64,000 nucleotides of DNA, taken from Tenacibaculum sp. 190524A02b. GTDB taxonomy: Bacteria; Bacteroidota; Bacteroidia; Flavobacteriales; Flavobacteriaceae. The stretch is from the NCBI RefSeq assembly GCF_964036645.1, contig NZ_OZ038525.1:4840001-4904000 (forward strand), read 5' to 3'. A program made the position numbers and the translations under genes. Positions 9,124-19,194 of this stretch are shown one piece after another. The notes beneath the pieces are model-generated. The model made no database searches, was not told where the DNA came from, and saw only the letters and a list, made by a program, of their open reading frames with translations. Positions within the stretch are counted from its first letter, which is position 1. The number at the start of each line of letters is the position of its first letter.

Positions 9124-12100
9124 ATGCATTTAATAGCAACAATACCAGGAGGATGGAATCCAGATGATGACGGCGTCTTTTATATAGAACAACAACCAGG
9201 AGATATTGTTTTTTTAAGCGCAGGTGATACCGAAATACATACGGTAAATGAAGCCTATAAAAAACTTTATGATCAAGAAAGAGAAGGTCTTCCAAGTTTG
9301 CGTATGACAAATTTGGTGTATCTAAAACAAGAACTTACGATTGATAATTATTTAGAGGATGTTTTAGAAAAAGCCAAAGTGATTGTTTGTAGTCTTTTAG
9401 GTGGGATTAGTTATTATAAATATTTAGTTGAATCTTTGGTAGAACTGCAAGAAGAAACCAATTGTGTATTACTATTTATACCAGCGCACGAACCCGATTA
9501 TGAATTAATGAAACTATCATCGGTAGATATTCAAATGGTGCATCATTGTAGGCAGTATTTACAGCAAGGAGGAAAAACAAATGCAGTTAACTTTTTAAAT
9601 TATATCCGTAAACATTTTTTTAACCAAACTATAGAGGTCGCTATTGCAGAACAAATAGACGACTTATTTTTATATACATTTGAAAATGGAATTGTTACAC
9701 AAGAAGAATTAGATTCAAGTTTAGATCGTAGTAAATCAATAACAGTTTTATTAGCCTATAGAACTCATTTTTTAGCGAATAATTTAGAGCCTTTACAGGT
9801 TTTAAGTCAATCGTTAATAGACCAAGGAATGCAGCCTGTTGTAGTTTTTGCAAATAATTTAAGAGATCCTGATACGTTAGTGAATCTTGAAAAATTAATG
9901 ACTAATTCAGGCACTAGAAAAATAGCAACCATGATTAATACAACAGGATTTACAATAAAATCTTCGGATACAACAGATTTTATTTTCGATCGATTAGGGA
10001 TTCCTGTATTACAAGCTATTTTTTCAACAACAAATAAAACAGTTTGGGAAGAAGGTATGTTTGGTTTGCCACCAACAGATATTGCAATGAATGTAGCTTT
10101 ACCAGAAATTGATGGAAGAATTATAGGAAGAGCCGTTTCTTTTAAAAAGGAGATTCAAAAAGATGAACTTACAGATAGTACCATCGTAAAATACGAAGCA
10201 CATCAACCTGCTTGTGAGTTTATGGCACGATTAGCAAAAAACTGGATTACATTACAGGGAAAGAAAAACAAAGAAAAACGTATTGCAGTTATTTTACCCA
10301 ACTATCCAAACAAAGATAGCCGATTAGCAAATGGAGTAGGGTTAGACACACCAGAAAGTTGTATTGTATTATTAGAAGCTTTACATAAAGCAAATTATAA
10401 TGTAGGAAAGCAATTACCTAAGTCAGGAACAGCATTGATGCATTGGATAACACAAGTAACTACTAATGATACAAGCACTACGCAAACCAGACCACATGCA
10501 ATTCTATATAGTTTATCAGATTTTAAAAAACGGTTTGATACTATTTCAATAACATTACAAGAGAAAATAGTTGAACAATGGGGTACACCAGATAACGATC
10601 CTTATTTTACGGAAGAAGGCTTTATAGTTTCCGGATTTTTATTAGGAAATGTTTTTGTGAGTATTCAACCTTCCAGAGGTTATAATCAAGATCCACAAGC
10701 AATTTATCACTCTCCAGATTTAGCACCTACTTATCAATATTTGGCATATTATTTCTGGTTACAAGATACATATCAAGCAGATGCTGTAATTCACTTAGGT
10801 AAGCACGGAAATTTAGAGTGGTTACCAGGGAAAAGTGTATCTCTAAATCCAGAAACTTGTTTTCCAGCTATGTTGTTCGATGCATTGCCTCATTTTTATC
10901 CGTTTATTATTAATGATCCAGGAGAAGGAACACAAGCAAAACGAAGAAATCAAGCTGTAATTATAGATCATTTGATTCCACCGATGACGCGAGCAGAAAG
11001 CTATGGAAGCTTGATGAAGTTAGAACATTTAGTTGATGAGTATTATGAAGCATCGAATTTAGATCCAAAACGCTCAAAAGTATTAGAACAAGAAATAGCC
11101 AATTTAGTTAAAGAAACACAATTAAATGTAGATTTAGGAATTACCTCTGATGATGTTGATGAGTTATTGGTAAAATTAGATGGTTATTTATGCGAACTAA
11201 AAGAAGCGCAAATTCGTGATGGTTTACACATTTTCGGAAAAGCCCCTATAGATGAGCAATTGATTGATTTATTAATAGCCTTACATAGGATGCCAACGTA
11301 TAATCAAAAAGGAATTACACAAGTATTGGCAGAAGATTTTGGGATTAAACAAAACATTCTAACGTTAGATTATACTGAAAAACTAGAAATAACTATTGGT
11401 GAAAAAGATTGTAAAACTGTGGGGCAGATTATTGAGCAGTTAGAATTGATAGCGAAACAGCAGTTAATAGAATTTCTAGAAGAAGGTATTTTATCAGAAG
11501 CCTATCCAAAACTGAATGAAGTTTTAATTATTATTAAACAAAAAACGTTAATAGCTGTAAATAATACTACAGAAGAAATAACCAATTTGTTAGAAGGATT
11601 AAATGGATATTATGTGCCTTCGGGGCCATCTGGAGCTCCAACAAGAGGTCGTGTAGATTTATTACCAACGGGTCGTAATTTTTACTCTGTAGATGTTCGT
11701 ACCATTCCAACGGAAACAGCTTTTCGTTTAGGAGAAAAAAGTGCAGCATTAATTATTGATAGATACATACAAGAACATGGCGAATACCCTGAAACTATAG
11801 GAATATCGGTTTGGGGAACTTCTACCATGCGAACTGGAGGAGATGATATAGCACAAGCCTTTGCATTAATGGGGGTAAAACCAATTTGGAAAAATGCGAA
11901 TAGAAGAGTAAGCGATTTTGAAGTAATTCCGCTATTAAAACTCCAACGTCCAAGAGTAGATGTTACTTTACGTATTTCTGGTTTCTTTAGAGATGCTTTT
12001 CCAGATGTAATCAACCTATTTAATACCGCTGTGGCTAAAATAGCAGAATTAGATGAACCATTAGAAGAAAATCCTATTCGTAAACGATTTTTAGAGGAAA

Positions 12101-12870
12101 GTAACGATTGGGAAACTAAAGGTTTAATTAAAGAAGAAGCTAAACAACGCGCATTGTATAGAGTTTTTGGGTCTAAACCAGGTGCATATGGAGCAGGTTT
12201 ACAAGCAGTAATTGATGAGAAAAATTGGGAAACGCAAGAAGATTTAGCCAAAGTATATATCAATTGGAGTGGTTATGCCTATGGAAGTTCTAAACAAGGA
12301 GTTTCAGCACATGAATCTTTTACAAACAGATTGCAAGCTATGCAAATTGTAATGCACAATCAAGATAACCGAGAACATGACATTTTAGATAGTGATGATT
12401 ACTATCAATTTCAAGGTGGATTAGCCAATGCAGTGGCTACAGTAAAAGGCAGTGATGCTGAGATATATTTCGGAGATCATTCAAGACCAGAAACTCCCAA
12501 GGTAAAAACCTTAAAAGAGGAGCTTTTAAAAGTGTACCGATCAAGAGTTGTAAATCCAAAATGGATTTCTGGGGTACAACGTCATGGATATAAAGGTGCT
12601 TTTGAAATGGCAGCTACTTTAGATTATTTGTTTGCTTATGATGCTACCACTAATTTAATTGATGATTTTATGTATGAGGGAATTACTGAACGTTATTTAT
12701 TAGATGAAAAAAATAAAACCTTTATAAAAGAAAACAATCCGTGGGCTTTAAAAGATATGAGTGAACGTTTATTAGAAGCCATACAACGTGGGATGTGGCA
12801 AGAACCTTCAATGGAAATAAAGCAACAATTAGAAAATTTGTATTTAGAAGGAGAAGGAATTATAGAATAG
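9124..12870 (+). CDS. cobN: Cobaltochelatase large subunit CobN
   Basis: 1248 aa, the usual length for the CobN/ChlH/BchH family. The signature DAVIHLGKHGNLEWLPGKS lies near residue 555, followed by INDPGEGTQAKRR, and VSVWGTSTMRTGGDDIAQA-like and SGFFRDAFPDVI segments near 890-960. It inserts Co2+ into the ring using ATP hydrolysis by a ChlI/ChlD-type partner, encoded at 5627-7285. In the late-cobalt pathway the substrate is hydrogenobyrinate a,c-diamide, made by CbiA/CobB. The start is 22 bp after the stop of the CbiA-RAYT fusion. It is the last gene of the + strand B12 operon. Confidence 0.93.
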   Translation: MHLIATIPGGWNPDDDGVFYIEQQPGDIVFLSAGDTEIHTVNEAYKKLYDQEREGLPSLRMTNLVYLKQELTIDNYLEDVLEKAKVIVCSLLGGISYYKYLVESLVELQEETNCVLLFIPAHEPDYELMKLSSVDIQMVHHCRQYLQQGGKTNAVNFLNYIRKHFFNQTIEVAIAEQIDDLFLYTFENGIVTQEELDSSLDRSKSITVLLAYRTHFLANNLEPLQVLSQSLIDQGMQPVVVFANNLRDPDTLVNLEKLMTNSGTRKIATMINTTGFTIKSSDTTDFIFDRLGIPVLQAIFSTTNKTVWEEGMFGLPPTDIAMNVALPEIDGRIIGRAVSFKKEIQKDELTDSTIVKYEAHQPACEFMARLAKNWITLQGKKNKEKRIAVILPNYPNKDSRLANGVGLDTPESCIVLLEALHKANYNVGKQLPKSGTALMHWITQVTTNDTSTTQTRPHAILYSLSDFKKRFDTISITLQEKIVEQWGTPDNDPYFTEEGFIVSGFLLGNVFVSIQPSRGYNQDPQAIYHSPDLAPTYQYLAYYFWLQDTYQADAVIHLGKHGNLEWLPGKSVSLNPETCFPAMLFDALPHFYPFIINDPGEGTQAKRRNQAVIIDHLIPPMTRAESYGSLMKLEHLVDEYYEASNLDPKRSKVLEQEIANLVKETQLNVDLGITSDDVDELLVKLDGYLCELKEAQIRDGLHIFGKAPIDEQLIDLLIALHRMPTYNQKGITQVLAEDFGIKQNILTLDYTEKLEITIGEKDCKTVGQIIEQLELIAKQQLIEFLEEGILSEAYPKLNEVLIIIKQKTLIAVNNTTEEITNLLEGLNGYYVPSGPSGAPTRGRVDLLPTGRNFYSVDVRTIPTETAFRLGEKSAALIIDRYIQEHGEYPETIGISVWGTSTMRTGGDDIAQAFALMGVKPIWKNANRRVSDFEVIPLLKLQRPRVDVTLRISGFFRDAFPDVINLFNTAVAKIAELDEPLEENPIRKRFLEESNDWETKGLIKEEAKQRALYRVFGSKPGAYGAGLQAVIDEKNWETQEDLAKVYINWSGYAYGSSKQGVSAHESFTNRLQAMQIVMHNQDNREHDILDSDDYYQFQGGLANAVATVKGSDAEIYFGDHSRPETPKVKTLKEELLKVYRSRVVNPKWISGVQRHGYKGAFEMAATLDYLFAYDATTNLIDDFMYEGITERYLLDEKNKTFIKENNPWALKDMSERLLEAIQRGMWQEPSMEIKQQLENLYLEGEGIIE

Positions 12871-13061
12871 TTTGCTAGGGGTTTTTAGTTTAAGTACTAC
12901 ATTTTTAGAGGAGATATTGCATTATATTAACGTTTACCCTTTTTTCATTCAGTACATTGTGTTATATTTATATACTTAGTTTATAGAAGAGTAGCTTTTG
13001 TTGTTTCTACACGGAAAATGTTGGAAGTATCTTAGGTTTTATCTTTTTTTAAAAGTTCAAA

Positions 13062-14294
13062 ATGCAAGTAGCTAATATTCCAGAGAATGAAGAAAAAAGA
13101 GTTGAGGCTTTAAAAAGTTTCAATATTTTAGATACCTTACCAGAAGAGGCATATGATAATATTACTAAGATTGCAGCGGAAATATGTAATACTCCTATAG
13201 CTCTTGTTTCTCTTGTAGGTCCTGATAGGCAGTGGTTTAAATCTACTTACGGTTTAGATGCAAAAGAAACATCTAGAGATTATGCCTTTTGCGCGCATAG
13301 CATATTAGAACCTGAAAATTTATTCATTGTTCCAGATGCTACCAAAGATATTCGTTTTAAGGACAACCCATTAACAAAAAATGAACCTCATGTAGTATTT
13401 TATGCTGGAGCACCATTAAAAACTAAAGATGGTTACCCAATAGGAACTTTATGTGTTATTGATAATGAACCCCGTGAAGCACTTACTGAAGGACAAAAAG
13501 AGTCTTTAAAAGCATTGTCTAAACAAGTAATGAGGCTTTTAGATTTAAGACAAAAGAATATTGTTTTAGAGCAAGCAAATAAAGAAATTACAAGGTTAAA
13601 TACAGAGTTAACACAATTTGCATACAAGTTAACACATGATTTAAAAGCGCCCATTCGTGGGATTCATTCTTTAGCAGAGTTTGTGAAAGAAGATTTAGAA
13701 GAAGAGGCTAATAATGAAAAAAACATTAAACTAATAGAGCTTATATCATCAAAGACGGTGTATATGGAATTGATGATAGAACAACTTTTACTGTATACGA
13801 AGGTAACAAATGCAGAAATTAATTTTGAAAATTTTAATTTAGAATTGTTGCTAAAGAGTATTTTAAAGAATTGTGATTTAGAAAATAAAATAAGTATAGA
13901 TTTTAAAGAATTAGCTATAGATGTTGTTCATTCAAAAGTTTGTTTTACTCAAATTTTTCAAAACCTTTTAACCAATTCTAATAAATTTTGTGACGAAAGA
14001 GAATGTATAGTAGAAGTTCTTTTTTCACAAAATAAAGACTTCCTTCAGTTTACTTATATGGATAATGGCCCTGGGATATCCTTGGCATATAGAGATAAAG
14101 TTTTTTTAATGTTTGAAACTCTAAAAACTTCTAATTACCAAAGTACTGGCATAGGGTTGGCTACGGTTAAATCAATTATTACTAGGTTAGGAGGGAAGAT
14201 TTCTTTAAAAGAAAGAGAAGATGGAAAAAAAGGAGTTTGTTTTGAGTTTACAATACGTAAATCAAATTTTTATAAACAAAGACAAGAGGTATAG
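13062..14294 (+). CDS. GAF-domain sensor histidine kinase
   Basis: 410 aa, no membrane segments. A GAF domain spans ~20-160 (DTLPEEAYDNITKIAAEIC, AFCAHSIL, YAGAPLKTKDGYPIGTLCVID). A short coiled coil leads to a HisKA domain with the phospho-acceptor His192 in THDLKAPIRG, and a HATPase with N-box NLLTNSNKF, G1 DNGPGIS and G2 STGIGLATV. No receiver domain or cognate regulator is adjacent. GAF ligands here range from chromophores to small molecules and I cannot tell which applies. Confidence 0.88.
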   Translation: MQVANIPENEEKRVEALKSFNILDTLPEEAYDNITKIAAEICNTPIALVSLVGPDRQWFKSTYGLDAKETSRDYAFCAHSILEPENLFIVPDATKDIRFKDNPLTKNEPHVVFYAGAPLKTKDGYPIGTLCVIDNEPREALTEGQKESLKALSKQVMRLLDLRQKNIVLEQANKEITRLNTELTQFAYKLTHDLKAPIRGIHSLAEFVKEDLEEEANNEKNIKLIELISSKTVYMELMIEQLLLYTKVTNAEINFENFNLELLLKSILKNCDLENKISIDFKELAIDVVHSKVCFTQIFQNLLTNSNKFCDERECIVEVLFSQNKDFLQFTYMDNGPGISLAYRDKVFLMFETLKTSNYQSTGIGLATVKSIITRLGGKISLKEREDGKKGVCFEFTIRKSNFYKQRQEV

Positions 14295-14326
14295 TTTATA
14301 CAAATAATATTTATTTTAAAAAGTAC

Positions 14327-14430
14327 TGTACTACCCAATAAATTTGGGACTAATTTTCTAAGCGACTTTATTTAATTTATTATAGTATTCGATTTCTAGA
14401 GGCGTTTTTATGTTGTATAAAGTTTTTTAG
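14327..14430 (-). mobile_element. Remnant of an IS3-family insertion sequence
   Basis: Read on the minus strand, the codons ending at the TAG (14358-14360) translate to KTPLEIEYYNKLNKVA-stop, the typical C-terminus of an IS3/IS150-group OrfB transposase. It is followed by a terminal-repeat-like sequence (on the + strand TGTACTACCCAATAAATTTG from 14327). Upstream coding sequence decays within ~30 bp, and no other end is visible. Confidence 0.65.
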
Positions 14431-14534
14431 AACTGTCTTTTATGTGGTAAATGGTAGTTTTTATAGATGCGGTTTGGTGTTTAAGATGCTGTTTTTGTTT
14501 TGAATATTTGTACAATAATTACTGTGGTTCGTTT

Positions 14535-14981
14535 TTATTCTAAAGTTTCTTTATAAAACTTATAGTCTAAATCTTCTGGGACTCCAAGCTCGGTTCTAGC
14601 AACTAGGTATTTGGTTTTATTATCAAACTTATTGATTCTGTATTTTTCATTTTTTAGTAGTTCAATAATATAATAGTTAGTAATTTCTTTATTAATTTTA
14701 GAGTCATCAAAATAATCATTCAAATGGTTTTGCTCATTTTTACACGGATGTTGAATGGCTATGATGAAATTTTTAGTATTCCCAATGGCAAAAACATCAT
14801 GGCTAATAATAATGTTTTCAGGATTAAATTCACTGTTATTATTTGACCGCGATATTTGCCAAAATTTATCGTCCCAAGCAATTAAATAAAAGTCCCTAGT
14901 AATTTTACCGCTATATTCATTTGCTCCAAAATAACAACTAAAGAAGGTTATTGGAATTAACAATAAAATAGTTCTTTTCAT
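14535..14981 (-). CDS. Hypothetical small lipoprotein
   Basis: 148 aa from the ATG at 14981. The frame is open further upstream, but that would overlap the neighbouring acyltransferase gene and hide the signal sequence. The N-terminus MKRTILLLIPITFFSC is a lipoprotein signal with the Cys at position 16. The rest is soluble with no motif I recognise. It shares its strand with the acyltransferase, 82 bp downstream of it. Confidence 0.6.
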   Translation of the reverse strand: MKRTILLLIPITFFSCYFGANEYSGKITRDFYLIAWDDKFWQISRSNNNSEFNPENIIISHDVFAIGNTKNFIIAIQHPCKNEQNHLNDYFDDSKINKEITNYYIIELLKNEKYRINKFDNKTKYLVARTELGVPEDLDYKFYKETLE

Positions 14982-15063
14982 TTTTTCAAAATTACAACCA
15001 AGAAGCGTTGCACAATAGTTAACGATTAGCTGTAGTTTTTTAATTGCTTTATAGTATTTCTTT

Positions 15064-15900
15064 TTAAGAATTAAATGTCTCATTATATGAATTAGCCAAT
15101 ACATATGTTTTTTCTCTTAAAAAATTAGAAAGATCCTCAATATTAGTATGTCTATTTTGATCCTTTACAGGTATAGGATTTCCAATTCTAACTTTAACAA
15201 TCTTCTTTTTCTGAGTAAAAAATTCTGAAGGAAGTTTAGCTGTACGTAAAAAACCACTAATTCCCGAAAGCCAATAAAACAAATTACTGTTTTTAGCATG
15301 AAAATATAAGGGTACTACGGGTACTTGAGATTTTTGAATTAATTTTATAGATGACGTTCCCCATTTTCTATCTTGAAAAATATTTCCATCTTTTATAGTA
15401 GATACTTCTCCTGCAGGAAAAAGCCCTAAAGGCTTTCCTTCTCCTATAACGGTTAAACATTTCTCAAAAGCACCTAAGGAACCAATTTCTTTTTTTCTGT
15501 TTTCAAAAGGATTTACGGGAATGATGATAGATTGAACAGGTACTACCCTTTGTGCAAAAAAATTAGCAGTAGCCTTAAAGTCTGGTCTAACTTCTAGCAT
15601 TATTTTTAAAAGCAATATGGCATCTACACCTCCCATTGGGTGGTTTGAAACTGTAATAAAGGAACCGTTTTTAGGAACACGCTCTAAGTCTTCATCAGAA
15701 ATTTCATATTTAACTTTCATGTCCTTTAAAATACCTCTTAAAAACTCAATATCAGGTAGGTGTTTATTGTCGTCATACAATTTGTTAACAGCATCTATTC
15801 GTAATACTTTTAACACAATCCAACCTATAAAGGTTCCTAAAAATCCAGCTTTACCAACATTCAATACTTTTGCAATTTCTTTTGAATTTACTAATCCCAT
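15064..15900 (-). CDS. PlsC-like lysophospholipid acyltransferase
   Basis: 278 aa. The acyltransferase motif I appears as SNHPMGGVDAI (H-x4-D, residue ~84) and motif III as FPAGEVSTIKDG (~168). One hydrophobic segment lies near residues 15-35. The family transfers acyl chains to lysolipids, ornithine lipids or related acceptors at the inner membrane. The NHPxGGxD form is commoner in the 'hemolysin-like'/OlsB-type branch than in PlsC proper. The exact acceptor is not deducible. Confidence 0.82.
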   Translation of the reverse strand: MGLVNSKEIAKVLNVGKAGFLGTFIGWIVLKVLRIDAVNKLYDDNKHLPDIEFLRGILKDMKVKYEISDEDLERVPKNGSFITVSNHPMGGVDAILLLKIMLEVRPDFKATANFFAQRVVPVQSIIIPVNPFENRKKEIGSLGAFEKCLTVIGEGKPLGLFPAGEVSTIKDGNIFQDRKWGTSSIKLIQKSQVPVVPLYFHAKNSNLFYWLSGISGFLRTAKLPSEFFTQKKKIVKVRIGNPIPVKDQNRHTNIEDLSNFLREKTYVLANSYNETFNS

Positions 15901-15990
15901 ATTTTTTGAATAAAAACAAATTTAATGAAATTAAAGACGCCTCTGACATCGTGTAGCAGATACTATTGTTTATAATAAAATGCTTCTGAA

Positions 15991-16353
15991 TTAGTTTCTT
16001 TCAATCAAAATTTCAACCTGTTTAAAATCAATTTTTTTTCCAAACAAATATCCAAAAATGAAACCTTGTTTTTTTAAGATTAAACTTTCTTGTCCATCAA
16101 ATTCTATTTTATATTTACCTCTCTTATTAATTTCAAAAGAAAATATTTTCTTTGTTCTGCTTTTCTTGAAATATGAATGTATTTTGAGAGTAACTTCTTT
16201 AGGTTTTATGACTTCGTTGTCCGTTGTTTTATTCAGTTTAAGATGGAACTTTCCTAAATATACATACCAACCTCCAACTACATATATATCATATATTCCC
16301 ATAGATAAATTTACAATAGTGTCTTTTGTATTGATGTTTATAGGTGCTATCAA
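15991..16353 (-). CDS. Hypothetical protein (120 aa)
   Basis: A beta-rich sequence with a GKYKIEFDGQESLILKKQGF core and a charged C-terminus; no signal peptide and no known family. An opposite-strand ORF of similar size covers it. I prefer this strand because every neighbour uses it and the codons encode a more protein-like composition. It is the first of the run of small single genes up to 20.2 kb. Confidence 0.4.
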   Translation of the reverse strand: MIAPININTKDTIVNLSMGIYDIYVVGGWYVYLGKFHLKLNKTTDNEVIKPKEVTLKIHSYFKKSRTKKIFSFEINKRGKYKIEFDGQESLILKKQGFIFGYLFGKKIDFKQVEILIERN

Positions 16354-16520
16354 AATACTTTATTTTTTAGATGAAATATAGTGGTTAAGAATTTTGTTTA
16401 AAACACTCATAACTTTTAGTAAGTTGATAGCTAGTTTGCTTTTTGTGTAATCGGGTTTAAGGATCATTTTCGAGCTAACACTTGTGGTTTTTATATATCC
16501 GTGCCATCTGGATACTGTTG

Positions 16521-16997
16521 TCACATGTTACTTAATTCAGAGTAGATATCATTTAGGTTAATTTCTCGTTTTTCATGCCCAGCAGTAGAAATTTTAATTT
16601 TTGAATATTGATCTGATATCCAGAAGTAATTTTCAAACGAAAACCAAGAAATGGGTACATGCTTAATTTCAGAAATTTTAATTTCCTTTAAATTCATTAC
16701 GGTTTTAGTCTTTTTCGTTGATGGTCTTATGTGGTTTATAATTATTTTTTCATTCTCATAATCTATAGAAATTTTCTCTAAGTGGTTTCTGTAATTATGT
16801 ATTAAAGTTCGGAATAATTTTAATAATACAAAGACTAAAATAAAAATCAATATCCAATTAATATTTGGTTTTGTCCAAGTTACAATAGATATAAATGAAA
16901 TAAATATTAAAGCTGAAACAGGGGCGTTAATGAATAGGTCTTTCATCAATCTATTCATACCAATTTTAGTTATAGAATTTTCAAATAGTGTTTTCAT
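16521..16997 (-). CDS. Hypothetical two-TM protein with a PH-like cytoplasmic domain
   Basis: 158 aa from the ATG at 16997 (the longer frame starts with TTG). Two hydrophobic segments (~28-45 and ~50-68) are followed by a ~95-aa soluble part with alternating beta-type sequence (KISIDYENEKIIINHI..., MNLKEIKISEIKHVPISWF). This resembles bacterial membrane-anchored PH-like proteins, but I cannot assign a family with confidence. Confidence 0.5.
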   Translation of the reverse strand: MKTLFENSITKIGMNRLMKDLFINAPVSALIFISFISIVTWTKPNINWILIFILVFVLLKLFRTLIHNYRNHLEKISIDYENEKIIINHIRPSTKKTKTVMNLKEIKISEIKHVPISWFSFENYFWISDQYSKIKISTAGHEKREINLNDIYSELSNM

Positions 16998-17142
16998 AGA
17001 AATTACGTACAAATTTGTTTTTACTTTTTTGTGTAGTTGGATTACGCTTTGTTAAATCCGAGCGATCAGGTTTTTCTCGTATGAATTATAACGTCCAGAT
17101 GTAAACCCCATTTTAAAGGGGTATTTTGTTAAGAACCTTGTT

Positions 17143-17640
17143 TTATTCTTTTAGTTTTACCCAAATATAATCATCAATTATCTTTCCTTTTTTAATGGCA
17201 GCTTTCTTTCTTATACTTTCAAGGTAAAAACCATTTTTTTCCAAAACTTTCATTGAAGATTTATTATAATCAAAAACTCCTGCAACTATTCTAACAATAT
17301 TAAATGTATTGAAGGCATAAGTAGTCATTCTATCAACAGCTTTTGAAGCTATTCCTTGTCCCCAAAATTCTTTACCTACAAAATACCCTATTTCAGCGTT
17401 TAACCTGAAAACATCCTCTTTAATAGAAATTCCAATTTCTCCAGCTAATTTCCCATTCCAGAATATGAAGAAGCGCTCAGAAGGGCTTTTTCCTATTTCT
17501 TTATTTATAAGTTCTAAAGCATCCTTCTCGGTAAAAGGGTTTGGAGTTCTGTCATATCCATTATCAAGAATTTCAGGTATATTCCTTATTCTTGCATATT
17601 CAGCAGCCAAATCAATATTAAAAGGTTTAAGTTCTATCAT
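17143..17640 (-). CDS. GNAT-family N-acetyltransferase
   Basis: 165 aa, a complete GNAT fold of the RimJ/RimL-like type. It has AEIGYFVGKEFWGQGIASKAV (acetyl-CoA-binding motif A, ~84-104) and RIVAGVFDYNKSSMKVLEKNGFYLES (motif B, ~116-141), and ends VKLKE. The substrate is unknown. Its flanks differ from the rest of the region and it looks like an independent single-gene unit. Confidence 0.85.
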   Translation of the reverse strand: MIELKPFNIDLAAEYARIRNIPEILDNGYDRTPNPFTEKDALELINKEIGKSPSERFFIFWNGKLAGEIGISIKEDVFRLNAEIGYFVGKEFWGQGIASKAVDRMTTYAFNTFNIVRIVAGVFDYNKSSMKVLEKNGFYLESIRKKAAIKKGKIIDDYIWVKLKE

Positions 17641-17663
17641 AGTTCATCAATTTGTATAATTTC

Positions 17664-17755
17664 TATTGTAGCTAACGGCTTTTGTATGTTGCGTTATGCT
17701 TGTCTGCCAAAGGAAACATGTGCAATACATACTTTGTTGACGTTAGGTATTTTTC
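17664..17755. repeat. attC-like imperfect palindrome between small genes
   Basis: The ends TAGCTAACGGC and GACGTTAGGTA are inverted relative to each other, with GTTAGGT fitting the integron core GTTRRRY. Inner arms CTTTTGTATGTTGC and GCAATACATACTTTG are also inverted, with unpaired bases. That is the layout of a cassette recombination site, though an integrase is not visible in the window. Confidence 0.4.
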
Positions 17756-17781
17756 CATTTTTTAATAGTATTCTCAATGTT

Positions 17782-18219
17782 TTATTCTGTTGTTCGTTGT
17801 ATTCTGATTAATGTTCGGACTCCATGAATCATAATCATTGACGCTTTTCCAGTTTCAATAAAATATTTGAGTTCATCTCCGTTTTGAAGCTCTACAGTTC
17901 CGAATGTCAGTACATTGTCTATATATCCTTTAAAATCTCCATACCCTTTATTTTTTGCATTCACCAGATTCCCAATCATTTCATTTCCATTCTCATTTGT
18001 AATTAGTTTTTGACTGGTTAGAATACTATAATTTTCGGAATCGATTACAGTAGAACATATAATGAGTTCTTTTTCAGATAAACGAATATCTATTTCTGAG
18101 TATGGAAAGTCAGAATTCAATTCATAAAATTTTGTCCATTTAAAATCATAGGGTTTTATGGTGCTTCGTTTTATTGAAGCAATTGAAATATTATGTTTTG
18201 ATTTATCCGTTTTATTCAT
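17782..18219 (-). CDS. Hypothetical protein (145 aa)
   Basis: A soluble protein with a repeated beta pattern (YSEIDIRLSEKELIICSTVID, GYIDNVLTFGTVELQNGDELKYFIETG) and no signal peptide. I do not recognise the family. It lies 140 bp from the GNAT gene across the attC-like palindrome, on the same strand as the other small genes. Confidence 0.5.
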   Translation of the reverse strand: MNKTDKSKHNISIASIKRSTIKPYDFKWTKFYELNSDFPYSEIDIRLSEKELIICSTVIDSENYSILTSQKLITNENGNEMIGNLVNAKNKGYGDFKGYIDNVLTFGTVELQNGDELKYFIETGKASMIMIHGVRTLIRIQRTTE

Positions 18220-18282
18220 TCAAATTAACATTTTGGCTGAGTTGCTTTTTAATACAGTTTAGTTGGTGTTGCCTACAGCATT

Positions 18283-18717
18283 TTACTCAACATTCTTTAA
18301 AGGAATATTAAATTCAAGTTTTTCTTTTTCTCCAATACTGATTTTAACAGACAAACTATCAGATTCGGTATAATTATTAGGGGCAGTTATTTCCGTTTTC
18401 AATATTCCGCTAGAATTTCCAATAATTCGAATTCCTGCTCCATAAATTGTGACATCGTTTGGTTCAATATTAGTTATTAAGAATTCCGTTTCAGTTGGTT
18501 TGTCATAAATTAAATAATCTTTCCCATTTGAGATTTTCATTTCTATTTTTTGATTCCCATTTTGGTAAATAAAGCTGTTTGATGGATGGATAAAATTGTC
18601 AAATTTTTCAAAAGATAATTCTTTAGTCATTTCCATAAGTTCAGAATTCAATTTTTCCAATCTATAGATATAAATTCCTGCAAGAGCAATTAATATTATC
18701 GAGAATGTTTTTTTCAT
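18283..18717 (-). CDS. Hypothetical exported or membrane-anchored protein (144 aa)
   Basis: The N-terminus MKKTFSIILIALAGIYIYRLEKL is a signal or anchor segment. It is followed by a short helix and a beta-rich domain (KIEMKISNGKDYLIYDKPTETEFLITNI, SLSVKISIGEKEKLEFNIPLK). The sequence resembles GldM-type C-terminal beta domains only loosely, so I leave it unassigned. Confidence 0.5.
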   Translation of the reverse strand: MKKTFSIILIALAGIYIYRLEKLNSELMEMTKELSFEKFDNFIHPSNSFIYQNGNQKIEMKISNGKDYLIYDKPTETEFLITNIEPNDVTIYGAGIRIIGNSSGILKTEITAPNNYTESDSLSVKISIGEKEKLEFNIPLKNVE

Positions 18718-19194
18718 ATTGTGGGAAACATTATAGGATTAAATCATATAAGCCAGAGGCGCATTTTGCTTTAATCCGTAGTTGAATTATGCGGTATCGT
18801 TTTATCTTTGGTTTATTATGGTGATTAAATCCCTTTTTCTGTTGACCAAATTTAAATTATTTTATTAAAAGAAGACCAATTTTTGTGTTTTGTTCTGATT
18901 TATATAGCTTTTATAAAAAGCAGGAAGTCTTTATACTGTTCTTTGTCTTTTTATAAACTCGGATAACATTATGTTAAATCTGAGTGAGCATGTTTCTCAC
19001 GCATTGACGCTACTAGTAAATACTAGCAGTAGCACTTAATATATTCTAGGAGTATCGGGGACCGAATTTTTATATTTTGTTTTTAACTTTTCAATCTTAA
19101 AAGCCAAATTAAAAATTTGGCAGTCTTCGCAAATAAGCACTAACCTTTCGGAAAGCCTTTATTAGCTATGTTTTATACACATTGTAGCACGTAT
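18718..19194. other. Gene-free 477 bp with short inverted repeats
   Basis: No convincing ORF. Several small dyads are visible: GATTAAATC...GATTAAATCC around 18738-18832, CTACTAGTAAATACTAGCAG near 19010-19029, and GCCAAATTAAAAATTTGGC at 19103-19121. The sequence looks like an eroded cassette junction or a lost gene. Confidence 0.4.

Noticed and set aside
11682..12263. 193-aa antisense ORF in cobN
   Set aside because: A shadow of the strongly supported CobN frame; no family resemblance.
16058..16381. 107-aa + strand ORF opposite the 120-aa hypothetical gene
   Set aside because: It is hydrophobic through reading A/T-rich antisense codons, and all neighbours are on the minus strand. I kept the minus-strand gene, at low confidence.
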